Assembly: GCF_023343835.1 (NCBI RefSeq)
Contig: NC_064472.1
Location: 43,161,799-43,225,798, forward strand
Origin: Lagopus muta
Lineage: Eukaryota; Chordata; Aves; Galliformes; Phasianidae
DNA: 64,000 nt
Direction of reading: 5' to 3'
The notes under the pieces were generated by a model that saw only the letters and a list, made by a program, of their open reading frames with translations, searched no databases and had not been told where the DNA came from. The position numbers and the translations under genes were made by a program. The stretch's first letter is position 1; the number at the start of each line of letters is the position of its first letter. Positions 12,901 to 21,783 of the stretch are shown here, piece after piece.

Positions 12901-15900
12901 TTTTATTTTCCTTGTTAAATGTGCTACGTGTGTCACATATTACATACACTCAAGAGGGATTATTCCACATTTCTATGCAACTACACATTTAAGATCCTAT
13001 TATTGACAGCATTATCAATAGTTTATAACCAGCTGGACTTAAATTGTCCAGTTCTTATTTTCTGCAACTGAGTTTCTTCTAGAAAAGAGCTAAAATTCTA
13101 AAAGCATTCCAAGTTTTTTACTAAGCTAAGTTACAATCAAAACAAGACTGTTGTAATAACACACCAAACATACACAGCAAACAGAGTGTAATTAGAAAAG
13201 CTATATGTACATGTTCCCAATAAAGCAAATATTCACCTATACTACACAGAAGTCCTGAAGCCTCATGACTCTTGCAAGGAACACTCTTTGGCAGAATTGG
13301 GCTGAAGAATCAGAGAGGCAGGCAAGCAACAGGCATCCATGCAAATTATGCTGCATCAAACTAGACACATGGCTTAAATCTGTTCAGAGGATTTGGAATT
13401 AAATTCTAAGTACATCCAGGAGCAACACTATTTTCTGGAGTGGGAGGATACTCCATGGCCTGGAAAGCTGTATTATTAAAGCCCCAGGAGATGTTACCAA
13501 ATTATTGCAAAGCCACGAAGTTCTAGTTCTCTCTTAAAGATCCCAAAAGGTAAATTTCGAGTGCCAAAAAGACCATCAAACAGTACTCAGCTCAGCCTGG
13601 GTTTACTCAGACCACAGAACTGCCTCCCCTCTAAAAACCACTGAAGATTTTTGTTAAACATCGGTTTCTCTTTTGACTGAGGGACCATACAACTGATCAC
13701 AGCCGTTAATTCTCTATAATTTATGCTTGTGGAGGCTGCTGCTACTGTGCTCTAAGAAAAGCACCAAACTCCAGCAGCAAATGAAGGAAAGCATGGTTCA
13801 CAAACATAATACGGTTTTGTTTTTTTTCACCTAAGTGCTGCTTTATGAGGAAAAACAACACATTCCTCTTATGTTCCAAAAACATTTTTTGGAAAATTGT
13901 ACTAACTGTAGAATGTGATTAACTTTTTTGAAATCTGAAGTTGGCCTCATTAATACCCCATTAATACCATCATCCTCTTTAAGCACTGCTCATTATTCCT
14001 ACACAAAGAGTGATTAGTCACTTCAAAAATGAACAAAGCATTCAGACTACTTTAAAGTAAGAATTTAATTTTTTTAGAAGTGTGTTCGCTCACCTTTAAA
14101 AGACTCTTACTTTCTTGTCTGATTGGATACTTTTGTTCTGCAGATTCACTGACTATTCTGGAATCATTACAGTATGTTGACTCATTTGAATGATACTGTG
14201 AGGCAGCTACTGGATTTGTATTTGAAACAACATCAGGTGAGCAAGAGCTGCTGGAGTATTCATTTAATGCAGGATCTCCCACAACACTATGTGATGGACA
14301 TTGAGAAAGAGATTGAGAGGTCATCCCCAGGCAAATCTTCAGCATATAGTCATTGCCTACATAAATATATCATTCCTTAGCTGAAGAATTTGTTTAACAA
14401 GAAAGCTATGTTCCAAATGAAAAGTATTTCAAGTTATTTCAACCAACTATTTACTCACTGCCATATGTTCTTTAAAAAATAATGTATTTTGTTTTGGATA
14501 AAATATGCAGTTTGTAGCAAATACTTAAAAATACAGATGTTACGTGCTTCAAGTTGCAAACCTAGTCTACTTGAGAGTTATAGCCCTCATTTCTGTTTAA
14601 GGTTGCTAACTTTCTTCACATGTATTTTTGTTAGGCTTTTTCTTGTGAAACAAACCAAAAGCACAGTAGAACTACATAAGATGCATTATGCATTTGACTA
14701 ATAAAAACACAGACACTGAACAGTGAAACCCATCTTAAAATGTCATAACAACAAAGTAGGAGCATCTTAAGGGGACATAAAGCATGTGTGAAATACAATA
14801 CAAAATTGTTACAGCCAGTAAATGGACTGCAATTAACCATAATACTGATGAAAGCACAACATGTTTTCTGTGACGTGTCTGTGGCATGCCTTTCCTTCAA
14901 TTGTGAACTTCAAAGTTTCCTTCCAATTTCACTCTATACTTTCTGCAGAAACTGTACACTGAGATCCAGATTTGATAAGGGAGACCTGGTAGACAGCTCA
15001 GCACCACACAGCTATTCATTCACTTCCTCACAATGGGATGGAGAAAGAATTCAAGGAAAAGAAAAGTAAAAAACTATGCGTTGACATAAAAATAGATTAA
15101 TAGTAAAGAAAAGTGAGGGAAAAAGAAAGCTGCATCCAAAGTTGTTCAGCACAAAATGGACAACATCTCAACCTCAGGTCTGTAATAAAAAAGTGAAAAA
15201 TGTCCCACCAGAACAAGATGCTTCTGCAATTCTGATAGATTGCAGTCAAAACAACTGTTATAATCAGTTTACAAAAAAAAATAATACATCTGAGTCACAA
15301 TAGAAACTACAGCTCAGCGCCAACAGGGCAAAACGCTCATGAGAATACTACTTCTGTCCCTGATCTTTCTAATGCTAAAAAATACCTTATGTGAGACCAT
15401 ACTCATCTCATTGCTAAACACACAGTACACATAAAAATGGGTTGAAGTAATCCCTGTAAATAAAATGGCTGACATACTAAGAAAGCCTAGAATGAATATG
15501 TTCTCTAGGGCTCTAAATGAACTTTTTAAGGACATAACAGTAATTTTGCAGTAATTCCAAAGTCAATTCAATGTTCAGAGTTCTACTAACCTGAGAAGCA
15601 ACTGGAGAGCTAAATCACATAAAAAAATTATTACAGTATTCAATTATTTCCTATCCCAGTATGTGGGCTTTCTTCTAGGCTGCTTTGGGCTTAACAATCC
15701 AATTATAAATCTATTATGAAAGCCTGTTTTTCAGGCCTCATTAGAAAAATACTTCAAGAAGCCTCTTATGTTCTAAGTCTTACTTTCCTGGGACATGGAG
15801 GTTGTGAAAAGGAGATTGAGGAGTAATCTCATACATTCACGGTAGGAAAAACACTCCTGGAGGATTGTTGTCCCTCTTCCTTCTTACTTGATTGTTTGTT

Positions 15901-17824
15901 TCAGCTTTGTCATAACACAACCATTCTTTCACTCAAGAACAAGATTCAGCTCTTTTGAAAGCACAAAATGGCCAGAATAATCATTACAATCAAGCTGTCT
16001 TTAATAGTCCATGCATGAGCTTTAATAGTCCAATATGGGCCTTCGGAAACAAGAGGTGAGATACTGATATACACCTGAAGAATAGAAATATAGAAATCTA
16101 AATCTTGAGGACAAGGGCAAGAATGTATTTGGTCAGAATATTAACATATCAGAGCTTTGACTTTCTGAGAGTAATCAATGTCCAAAACTGGAATGTTAAA
16201 ATCCCCCAAGAAATAAGATTCAGAAAATATACATACTTATCCAAAGATGGTTCCTGAGCAAATGTGTAGCCTGTAGTTAAGTACCTAGGAAAGACACATG
16301 CTGCTGAGGGTTCTGACCATGCCACAGTTACCGCTGCATATTTTGGAACAAATGGTTTGACCTCTGCTGACAACTCGATGCCCTGAGAAACAAAAGGTTT
16401 TTTGGCTACATGCATTTTGAGATTAATATTCTAAGTGAAAAATATACTTACCCTGTGAGCACAACCCTCATAGAAAAGTTTGCTCTCTTCCAGCAGAACA
16501 CGAAAAGCAAAGCTCACCAAAAAGAAAGAAGCAAAACCAAGGAACCCTAAGCAAAACATGGCTTCTCTGGAAAACCATTTCCTTTAATATCCACATCCAA
16601 CATGTAATACTTGTAAAAGTCATTTACACAGAGTAACAGAATATGCAGTAAGCACTAGTACACAAACTCTCAGTTTAGATTCAAACAACGTGATCTAAAA
16701 CTCACAGTGTGTGACTAACACTGCCATAACATCTGACTCTGCGAGTACATATTAATAATAAAGGCTTTGTGTACACTTGTATTTGAAATTAGTCTGTGTG
16801 GAAAAATGCTTAATTATAAAGCATTCTCATTTTTTAAACGGTGTAAATCCACTATGGCAGATTTTCCATTTGTTCTGAAGTACCACTGAATTTAAACTGG
16901 ATATGCATATGTAGCAGCACTGAGATAAAGGTCAGTGTACTCGCTGCCATTACAGCATCACATGGCTTTTATTCATTGCAATAAATGCAACAGGTCGTTA
17001 GCCACTTGTGTATTTCTGGGTTAAACAGCATGCTGTATGAACACTGAGGTCCTTTTCACTTGCCAAGGCCAATTTCAGTAACTAAATAACACAGTAATCT
17101 TGAAAACACTTGAACAGTAGTTCCAACGTTTAGGCATATATACTGGGCTCGCTGCTCCTTCTGGTTGCTGCACTGACTTCATCACAAACACGTAAGGAAC
17201 TCTGACAGACTAAAGAAGAATAGAAGGAGCTGCAAACTCCTCCACTCCTGAACCTACTGACAGTCCCAACTACACGCTGAGCTGCCACTTCAACAGTGGG
17301 AAATGGAATGTGTATTCCACACAGTAAGCATGTAACAAACACACAGGTGTGTAACTATACAGAAAGTACGCAGGGAAGGAAACTGGGATCGGTTATTTGG
17401 GGTTGGCCCCCAGACGGCAGCGCAGCACACGGCGGGCACAAGCCGCGGCCGCAGGCGGGGCTCACCCGGTCCCCTGCGAGTACCTCCGGCAGGGACACAG
17501 CCGCCGGGCAACAGTGCGTCTCCAGGCCCCCGAGGCGCACCGCCTATGCGCTCTGCCCGGCCCAGCCCCGCCGGGAACTTCCACCACGCAGCGGCCAACA
17601 CAGAGCGGCGGGCGACCTGCGAGCCGCGCCTCGTCCCCCTCCCGTCTCCAGGCCTCATCGGGCCTTCAGTCATCCCTGCTGACGCGCCGGGCGTGCGATC
17701 CCCGCAAGCGGATGGGTGCGGGGCCATGGACCGGGGCGACCACTCCACGCAACAAGCCGGGGACACGCGGGGCTGGCGCCGCACTCACCTCGCTGCCTCG
17801 GCCAGGGCGCCTCTCCGCGAACAT
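3876..17824 (-). CDS. SECISBP2: SECISBP2 (SECIS-binding protein 2), 5' half of gene, exons 1-9, incomplete at left edge
   Basis: SECISBP2 binds the SECIS hairpin in the 3' UTR of selenoprotein mRNAs and recruits the selenocysteine elongation factor, so that UGA is read as selenocysteine. Nine exons are visible on the minus strand: 17824-17789, 16382-16233, 14336-14094, 12672-12543, 12093-11876, 10832-10745, 8323-8178, 7606-7451 and 3977-3876. Together they encode about 420 residues. Recognisable blocks are the N-terminal GIELSAEVKPFVPKYA, a lysine-rich stretch followed by VQELPRIE, and DAEEFPDLAAAS, each close to the human protein in the same order and with the same exon breaks. All phases join, apart from a choice at exon 2/3. 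This part of the family is the less conserved N-terminal half. The C-terminal selenocysteine-incorporation and L7Ae-type RNA-binding regions are not in the window. Identity rests on remembered family sequence plus synteny with CKS2 and SHC3. Confidence 0.93.
3978..6371 (-). other. SECISBP2 intron 8, unique part
   Basis: AT-rich intronic sequence between exon 9 and an intronic CR1. No exon, RNA gene or repeat was recognised. Open frames such as 5820-6116 lack any family resemblance. Confidence 0.55.
6372..7135 (-). mobile_element. CR1 LINE 3' fragment
   Basis: Reverse-oriented CR1. It begins ATCACAGAATGGCC on the plus strand (complement of the 3' tail) and reads through the 3' UTR into the C-terminal ORF2 region, which on the minus strand includes SLAEKDLGVMMDEK and NGILGSMRRG. 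The left boundary is sharp; the right one fades near 7,135. It lies in SECISBP2 intron 8, in the same orientation as the gene. Confidence 0.9.
7451..7606 (-). CDS. SECISBP2: SECISBP2 coding exon 8 with lysine run
   Basis: Acceptor TTTGTCAACAG, donor GAG before GTACAG; 156 nt, phase 0 at both ends. It encodes AEIKNYGSETELEEGSE, a run of 11 lysines, then NKSPANVEKPYNE and TVQELPRIE. The end matches VQEPPRIE of human SECISBP2, and the lysine run corresponds to a shorter lysine cluster there. The AAG/AAA tract at about 7,518-7,553 is a coding microsatellite. Confidence 0.9.
8178..8323 (-). CDS. SECISBP2: SECISBP2 coding exon 7
   Basis: Acceptor CCACATCAG, donor AAG before GTAATT; 146 nt complete a phase-1 codon and end in phase 0. 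It encodes VFPGTSTDGSAQPRVSWA then LSQSPKKTFSSPASE. The Arg-x-Ser-Trp sequence aligns with the ELSW segment of the human protein. Confidence 0.83.
8324..8914 (-). other. SECISBP2 intron 6, left part
   Basis: AT-rich intron sequence between exon 7 and an LTR-like element. Nothing further was recognised. Confidence 0.5.
8915..9879 (+). mobile_element. Avian ERVL-type LTR remnant
   Basis: It opens near TTTATGTGGCAAGGTTTTGG and contains successive degenerate units of the type 'GTGGG.ACCCACACT..AGCAG'. It ends with a segment around GGGTCTGTTTTGCCCACAAC and a tail near GAGGTTAACCCATCA. I recall this arrangement from a dispersed LTR family seen in many birds; the class III assignment is from memory and not checked. 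About 70 bp of unrelated AT-rich sequence (roughly 9,685-9,757) interrupts the 3' part. It is antisense to SECISBP2 in intron 6. Confidence 0.55.
9896..10210 (+). mobile_element. Second LTR-like segment, abutting the first
   Basis: A block distinctly more GC-rich than its surroundings begins TGTCACGGGATTCG, carries a poly(A) signal AATAAA at 10175-10180 and ends CTCTACA. TG...CA ends plus an internal AATAAA suggest an LTR. I could not identify a convincing target duplication. A partial noncoding repeat of another kind is possible. Confidence 0.4.
10745..10832 (-). CDS. SECISBP2: SECISBP2 coding exon 6 (short)
   Basis: Acceptor CAATTTTACAG, donor GTAAGT; 88 nt, phase 0 in and phase 1 out. It encodes EADSVESKASSKTLKETV then ASLIPSSFDGR. 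The exon is too short to stand out as an open reading frame, and was found because strong splice signals flank it and its phases fit both neighbours exactly. Sequence similarity to the human segment is weak. Confidence 0.74.
10833..11875 (-). other. SECISBP2 intron 5
   Basis: AT-rich intron between exons 5 and 6 with no recognisable element. Confidence 0.5.
11876..12093 (-). CDS. SECISBP2: SECISBP2 coding exon 5
   Basis: Acceptor TTTATTCAG; 218 nt that complete a phase-1 codon (Asp) and end in phase 0 at GAG before GTTAGC. It encodes DRFNKTASKKSTQAPK, FETTILDFHKLQSL and SPLLNTE. The phrase resembling TTLDFPELQ of the human protein makes the family assignment clear. This LDF-containing block is the most conserved part of the exon. 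Confidence 0.86.
12543..12672 (-). CDS. SECISBP2: SECISBP2 coding exon 4
   Basis: Acceptor TTGCAG, donor CCAG before GTACTG; 130 nt, entering in phase 0 and leaving in phase 1. It encodes the very basic, acidic-interspersed stretch QRKAKDDEKKSDKKKQDG followed by RIVKRAALQTSAGSKD. The Asp-Glu-Lys-Lys pattern resembles the start of the equivalent human exon. The acceptor could also be shifted by one CAG. Confidence 0.8.
12673..14093 (-). other. SECISBP2 intron 3, with a short ACC/TAAAA-rich simple repeat
   Basis: Mostly unique AT-rich sequence. At about 12,815-12,875 there is a degenerate array built on CCATAAAAA-type units (AACCATAAAAACCATAAAA), which also produces short spurious open frames on both strands. 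Confidence 0.5.
14094..14336 (-). CDS. SECISBP2: SECISBP2 coding exon 3
   Basis: An open stretch of 81 codons runs from ICLGMTSQSL to RQESKSLLK and ends at AAG before a clean GTGAGC donor, phase 0. Length and the C-terminal pattern (SQYHSNESTYC, then LLK before a lysine-rich exon) match the corresponding human exon, but the sequence is poorly conserved. The acceptor is weak: AAG at 14339-14337, which keeps frame, or TAG at 14359-14357, which would need a different upstream phase. Neither has a good pyrimidine tract. Confidence 0.72.
14357..16232 (-). other. SECISBP2 intron 2
   Basis: AT-rich intron. I searched the minus strand for an additional exon that would resolve the phase problem at the exon 2/3 junction and saw none. 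Confidence 0.5.
16233..16382 (-). CDS. SECISBP2: SECISBP2 coding exon 2
   Basis: The acceptor TTTCTCAG is followed by GGC ATC GAG (Gly-Ile-Glu). The exon encodes GIELSAEVKPFVPKYA, then AWSEPSAACVFP, ending near FAQEPSLDK, the best-conserved part of the SECISBP2 N-terminus. The right end is certain. The 3' end is not: a strong GTATGT donor after position 16237 leaves phase 2, which does not fit exon 3, while a weaker GTATAT donor after 16233 gives phase 0 and joins in frame. I give the in-frame version. Confidence 0.85.
16383..17394 (-). other. SECISBP2 intron 1, unique part
   Basis: AT-rich sequence between exon 2 and the CpG island. No repeat or gene was recognised. Confidence 0.5.
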
Positions 17825-17945
17825 GGCGAGAGCCTCGTCCCGCCAGTCCGCTCTCCCCGCGACGCCGCGCCCGGGCCTACGGCGCGCCGCGATGACGTCC
17901 GTCCAACGGCGCGCACGGGGTCGAACGGGAACGAACAGGGAAGTA
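17395..17945 (-). promoter_or_regulatory. CpG island over SECISBP2 promoter, exon 1 and start of intron 1
   Basis: This GC-rich, CpG-dense block stands out sharply from AT-rich DNA on the left and a CR1 fragment on the right. It contains the SECISBP2 start codon and several GC-box-like runs. Open frames on both strands here follow from high GC and are not read as genes. Less than about 130 bp separates the start codon from the CR1 fragment, so the core promoter must be very compact or overlap the repeat. Confidence 0.8.
17789..17824 (-). CDS. SECISBP2: SECISBP2 coding exon 1
   Basis: The start codon lies inside a CpG island. It opens MFAERRPGRGSE and ends at GAG before a strong GTGAGT donor, phase 0. 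The human first coding exon is also 12 codons and ends in Ser-Glu before Gly-Ile, which supports both the start and the splice site. The 5' UTR and transcription start lie just to the right (about 17,830-17,930) and cannot be placed exactly. Confidence 0.88.
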
Positions 17946-18150
17946 GGAGGTTCCGCCTGAACGTGAGAAAAAATTACTTTGCGGATGAGTCACCACGGGA
18001 ACAAGCTCCCCGGAAAGGTTGTGGAGTCTCCTGTGGAAATATTCAAGACCGTCCGGGCACTTTAATGCATAACGTACTGTAGGGAGCCTGCCTTAGCAGG
18101 GGGTGGGTCCTCCAGAAGCCCCTGCCAAACCTCTACGGTTCTGTAATTCA
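17935..18150 (+). mobile_element. CR1 3' fragment beside SECISBP2 promoter
   Basis: CR1 3' UTR sequence (AGGTTCCGCCTGAACGTGAG onward, then GGGAGCCTGCCTTAGCAGGG and an ending near CTACGGTTCTGTAATTCAC). It is more diverged than the copy directly downstream and of the same 3'-end type. It abuts the CpG island. Confidence 0.85.
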
Positions 18151-18194
18151 CCTAGTTAAAGTTTCTCCATAAGGTAATTTTCAATTAAAATTAA

Positions 18195-18607
18195 AAAAAT
18201 CTGGAGCATCTCCCCTATGAGGAAAGGCTGAGTGAACTGGGTCTGTTCAGCCTTGAGAAAAGGAGACTGAGAGGGGACCTGATCCAGGTCTATAAATATC
18301 TAAGGTGTGGGGGGCAGAATGGCGAGGCCGGACTCTTTTCAGTGGTGAGTGGAGACAGGACAAGGGGAAACGGCCAGAAACTGGAGCATAGGAAGTTCCG
18401 CACAAACATGCGCAAGAACTTCTTTACAGTGAGGTGACAGAGCACTGGAACAGGCTGCCCAGGGAGGTGGTGGAGTCTCCTTCTCTGGAGATGTTCAAGA
18501 CCTGCCTGGATGCCTACCTGTGCGACCTGCTGTAGGGAACCTGCTTTGGCAGGGGGGTTGGACTCGATGATCTCTGGAGGTCCCTTCCAACCCCTACAAT
18601 TCTGTAA
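18195..18607 (+). mobile_element. CR1 3' fragment between CKS2 and SECISBP2
   Basis: A well-preserved CR1 3' end running from CTGGAGCATCTCCCCTATGA to CCCTACAATTCTGTAATTT. With the preceding fragment it fills most of the roughly 0.9-kb spacer between the two genes. Confidence 0.92.
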
Positions 18608-18779
18608 TTTGCTTTGTCTGGTGAATTAGATCTCTATAGGGGTTTAGATTTCATAGAGCACAACAAGCAGGGTTTATTTCTTTATGCCTAGCGGTGAACT
18701 GCCTTTGAGCATGCAACATTTTAGCAGAAAAGCCGAGTGCAAAGTTATTACATGCAGGATTAAAAAAAAAATGACTCAA

Positions 18780-19035
18780 AGCATATAATAGTAAACTTTA
18801 TTAAAGAGAACTCATTTCAGACTAAGAGACATTAAAAATTAAATTCCACTTCTCTTTGAAAGAATAGCAGCCTAATAGAAATTGCATTTGACTGAGCTTT
18901 GTTGCTGTGAATAATACAGCTCATGCACAGGTACAGTTGTATGTTTTGTACATAAAAGTATTCACTGAATACTACCAACATATATACATGCATACACAAA
19001 GTTCCAGAAGATTGAGAATATTTTGAGACAGTAGT
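18780..19035 (-). terminator. CKS2 3' UTR with AATAAA poly(A) signal
   Basis: Left of the CKS2 stop codon, the minus strand carries AATAAA at 18802-18797 in an AT-rich context. This implies cleavage near 18,780 and a 3' UTR of about 250 nt. The exact cleavage site is inferred. Confidence 0.65.
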
Positions 19036-19088
19036 TCATTTCTGATCATCTTTTGGAAGAGGTCTTCTAAAGAGAAGAATGTGTGGCT
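19036..19088 (-). CDS. CKS2: CKS2 exon 3 (coding part, to stop)
   Basis: Acceptor TTTATTCCCACAG; it completes Glu63 and encodes [16 protein letters not shown] followed by TGA. This is the exchangeable C-terminal beta strand of Cks proteins and includes Arg71. Confidence 0.96.
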
Positions 19089-21783
19089 CTGTGGGAATAA
19101 AATTGAACAAAGTGTCAGTCTGTTCTCTAAGCCTTGATGAGAAGCATTTCATCAATTCAGTGAGGCCTGAACAGTACCACTGAATAAGAAATGGATAAAT
19201 CAAGCCCACAATTGTCCTCAAGTGTAGGATTTACAGACCAATTCTACAGTAACCTTAGAGGTCACAAACATGTAACTTAAAATTTATACCAAAGGTTGAC
19301 AGTATAATAAACTTATAAAGGAAGTACAGCAAATATGGGAATTAACACTCTCTCTTCATTGCATTATTTTAATTACTCAGTATATGAGTATAACAGTATA
19401 AGAAACTGCTGATGCTGTTCTTGTGAGGTATATACTATCAAACATCAACAAAAGCCATTTCAGTTAATATAGCTAGCTTCAGTTAGAACTGACCTGACTC
19501 AACTGCAAACCCTTCCAAAAAAATCCCATTCAAAAATATCAAAGGTATCCAGGTAAGAGAAGTTTTGAAAGGGTAGACTAGTTTCTTCATCATTTTTTTG
19601 GAAATTTGGAATTTCATGATGTTGGCTTTAATTCAGCCTAATTAACAAGTACCAGGTATGGCTATTTTAGTACACAATGATTAGAGAGGTTTAAGGTCTT
19701 TGTAATCTTTTAATTGAAAGGCTGTATTTAGTGGACAACTACTAGACCTAAAACTATATCATGGATTTTTCAGAACATCAGTGCAGGACATGGTCTACAT
19801 GAGCATCTGCTGGGTTTTTCTACTAAGCAGGTGTACCAGGTAGATTACATAGAAATATGCTGCTATATGAAGTTTTCCTCAGCCACTGATATTCTAACAT
19901 CGTACTTATATGATGTCACAAAAAACCTATTGCAGAGGCAGAGTACAAACAAGTTTGAAGATGCTCTTTAAGGTCCCTTCTGAAGTACTCTACAACTTTG
20001 ATTTGTCAGTATACAGAGAAAGCATGAACCTAGAACCAAACTAGCATTTTCCAATCAGTTCCAAGACTCAGAGGTGAAATTTACACAAAAAAAAATCTCC
20101 GGTGTTGCTTATGTTGCTACCTAACCTAAATAACAAGGAGCTGACAAAAGAAATCAAAAACAATGAAAACAATTAGAAGCAAATTCAACAGCAAGAGCAA
20201 CTACTCATCTTCATACTTCAGTTGAGTACCAGTCTTGGATATTTTAAGTAATTTTTTTTTTTTTTAATATATTTTACACTCTTTTTTTCCATCAGTCTTA
20301 TTCATCTGTATTTACCTGGTTTGTGGATCATATAATGAACCCATCCAAGACTTTGCTGAACTCCAAGGCTTCTCCATTCCTCTTCAGACAGAAGATGAGT
20401 TTTTGGCATTCGTTTTAAGAGTTCTCTTGGCAGCACTACATGCCTGTAGATTAGTAATTAACATATTACACCCTAGATATCTTGCACAGGTCTCTGCTAA
20501 AAGATATTAAGCAAGTCCATTTATGATTACCAGCATTCCCTAGAAACTTCTTTACTATGAGAGTGGTGAGGTGCTGGAACAGGCTGCCCAGAGAGGTTGT
20601 GGAAGGCCCTAGAGGTGTTCAAGGCCAGATTGGATGGTGCCCCGAGCAGCCTGGTCTAGTATTAAAAGGGGAGGTTGGTGGCCCTGTATGTGGCAGGGGA
20701 GTTGGAGACTCATGATCCTTGAGGGCCCTTCCAACCCTGGCCATTCCAGAAAGAATCCTAGGGTGCTCTTGGATACCAGCAATTATGGAGCATCAATTCC
20801 AAAACTCAATTTTAAATGTGCAATTGTATATTGAGACAGCAAACATCCTAAAAGAGGTTAAATCCCCTGCATGCTCTAATTACGGTACTCGTACTTAAGG
20901 ATGTGTTACCAGCAAGTGTCCGTGATAAAAACAATTCAAAAAAAAAAACTAAACAGTGACCCCACACATTTTTAATGCATTGAGAAAGTCACTCTTGTTT
21001 GTATTTTGTAGTGAATGTATTCTCTATAGAGATTATGGTGCTAGTTTTTAAAGACTAATACCACTTATACTAAAACACTACTAAACACTACTAAAACACT
21101 AATACCACTTAGGAACCTGAGGTAAGAAACCTAAGACCCTCTTTCCACATTCGCAAGTTCCTTTATCATAAAAAAGGTGTTCCATCTCGTTTCTGAGGTC
21201 AAATAATTATGAAGAGTTAGCAGGAGAAAGGTACTCAGGCTCCACATAGCAAAAACAGTTCTTGCAGTTTGCAGTAGTGCTTAAAAGAACATCTAGGAAA
21301 CTGTAAACGGTACTGGTAAATGAACTGCAGAACCAACTAGCACTATTGCAGACCCTTGAAAACCAGCAGGTAGAGTACTGTCTGAAGGACTTCATAAAGT
21401 GCATCTATCAGCACTACACTTCGAAACGGACATAAGAAATGTTTACGCTGAGGACTCAGCTGGTGAGCGACAGCGAGAGCCTACCCTGCCTGCGCGGGAA
21501 AGAGACCGGCCGAGAGCAGCGTTCCCCGTCTGGGCGAAAGCCGAAAGGAATCCTAGGGCGAGAGAGCGAGGCGCTACCTCCAGCCTTCAGCCCATCTACC
21601 TCCATAGAGACCACAGACAGAGCTTTATCCTCGAAGAAAACAAGAGCGCCAGGCAACAGCCTCGGGGCAGCCAGCACAACTCCCTCCCTCTTCCCTGAGC
21701 CCGTGCTCCGAAGCTGTTTCGTACCGGTACTCGTACTGCTCGTCAAAGTACTTTTCGGAGTAGTAGATATCCTTGTGAGCCAT
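19036..21783 (-). CDS. CKS2: CKS2, cyclin-dependent kinase regulatory subunit, complete (79 codons, 3 exons)
   Basis: Cks proteins bind Cdk1/Cdk2 and dock phosphothreonine on multiply phosphorylated substrates, driving cell-cycle transitions. Three exons on the minus strand (21783-21725, 20443-20316, 19088-19036) join in phase to exactly 79 codons, the family length. The protein starts [19 protein letters not shown] and contains [25 protein letters not shown] and [16 protein letters not shown]. The four anion-pocket residues of the family are present (Arg20, Ser51, Trp54, Arg71), as is the hinge His-x-Pro-Glu-Pro-His at 60-65, with Lys at x where human has Glu. The ending PKDDQK points to CKS2 rather than CKS1B, whose tail is lysine/proline-rich. 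Position beside SECISBP2 and SHC3 agrees with human. Confidence 0.97.
20316..20443 (-). CDS. CKS2: CKS2 exon 2
   Basis: Acceptor TAATCTACAG, donor GTAAAT; 128 nt. It completes Arg20 and encodes [16 protein letters not shown] through [10 protein letters not shown], ending in phase 1 inside the Glu63 codon. It includes Ser51 and Trp54 and most of the Cdk-binding face. Confidence 0.96.
20543..20747 (+). mobile_element. CR1 3' fragment in CKS2 intron 1
   Basis: About 200 bp of CR1 3' UTR (GTGCTGGAACAGGCTGCCCA through CCTTCCAACCCTGGCCATTCC). It is antisense to CKS2 and about 100 bp upstream of exon 2. Confidence 0.88.
21725..21783 (-). CDS. CKS2: CKS2 exon 1 (coding part)
   Basis: ATG within a CpG island; 19 codons plus two bases (CG) of the Arg20 codon, then donor GTACGA. 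The exon carries MAHK..IYYS and the YEYR sequence that bears the first phosphate-binding arginine. Confidence 0.95.

Noticed and set aside
17290-18082. Several overlapping open frames of 128-187 codons on both strands
   Set aside because: They lie in the SECISBP2 CpG island, where stop codons are rare. Their amino-acid content reflects GC bias and the true exon 1 occupies only 36 nt.
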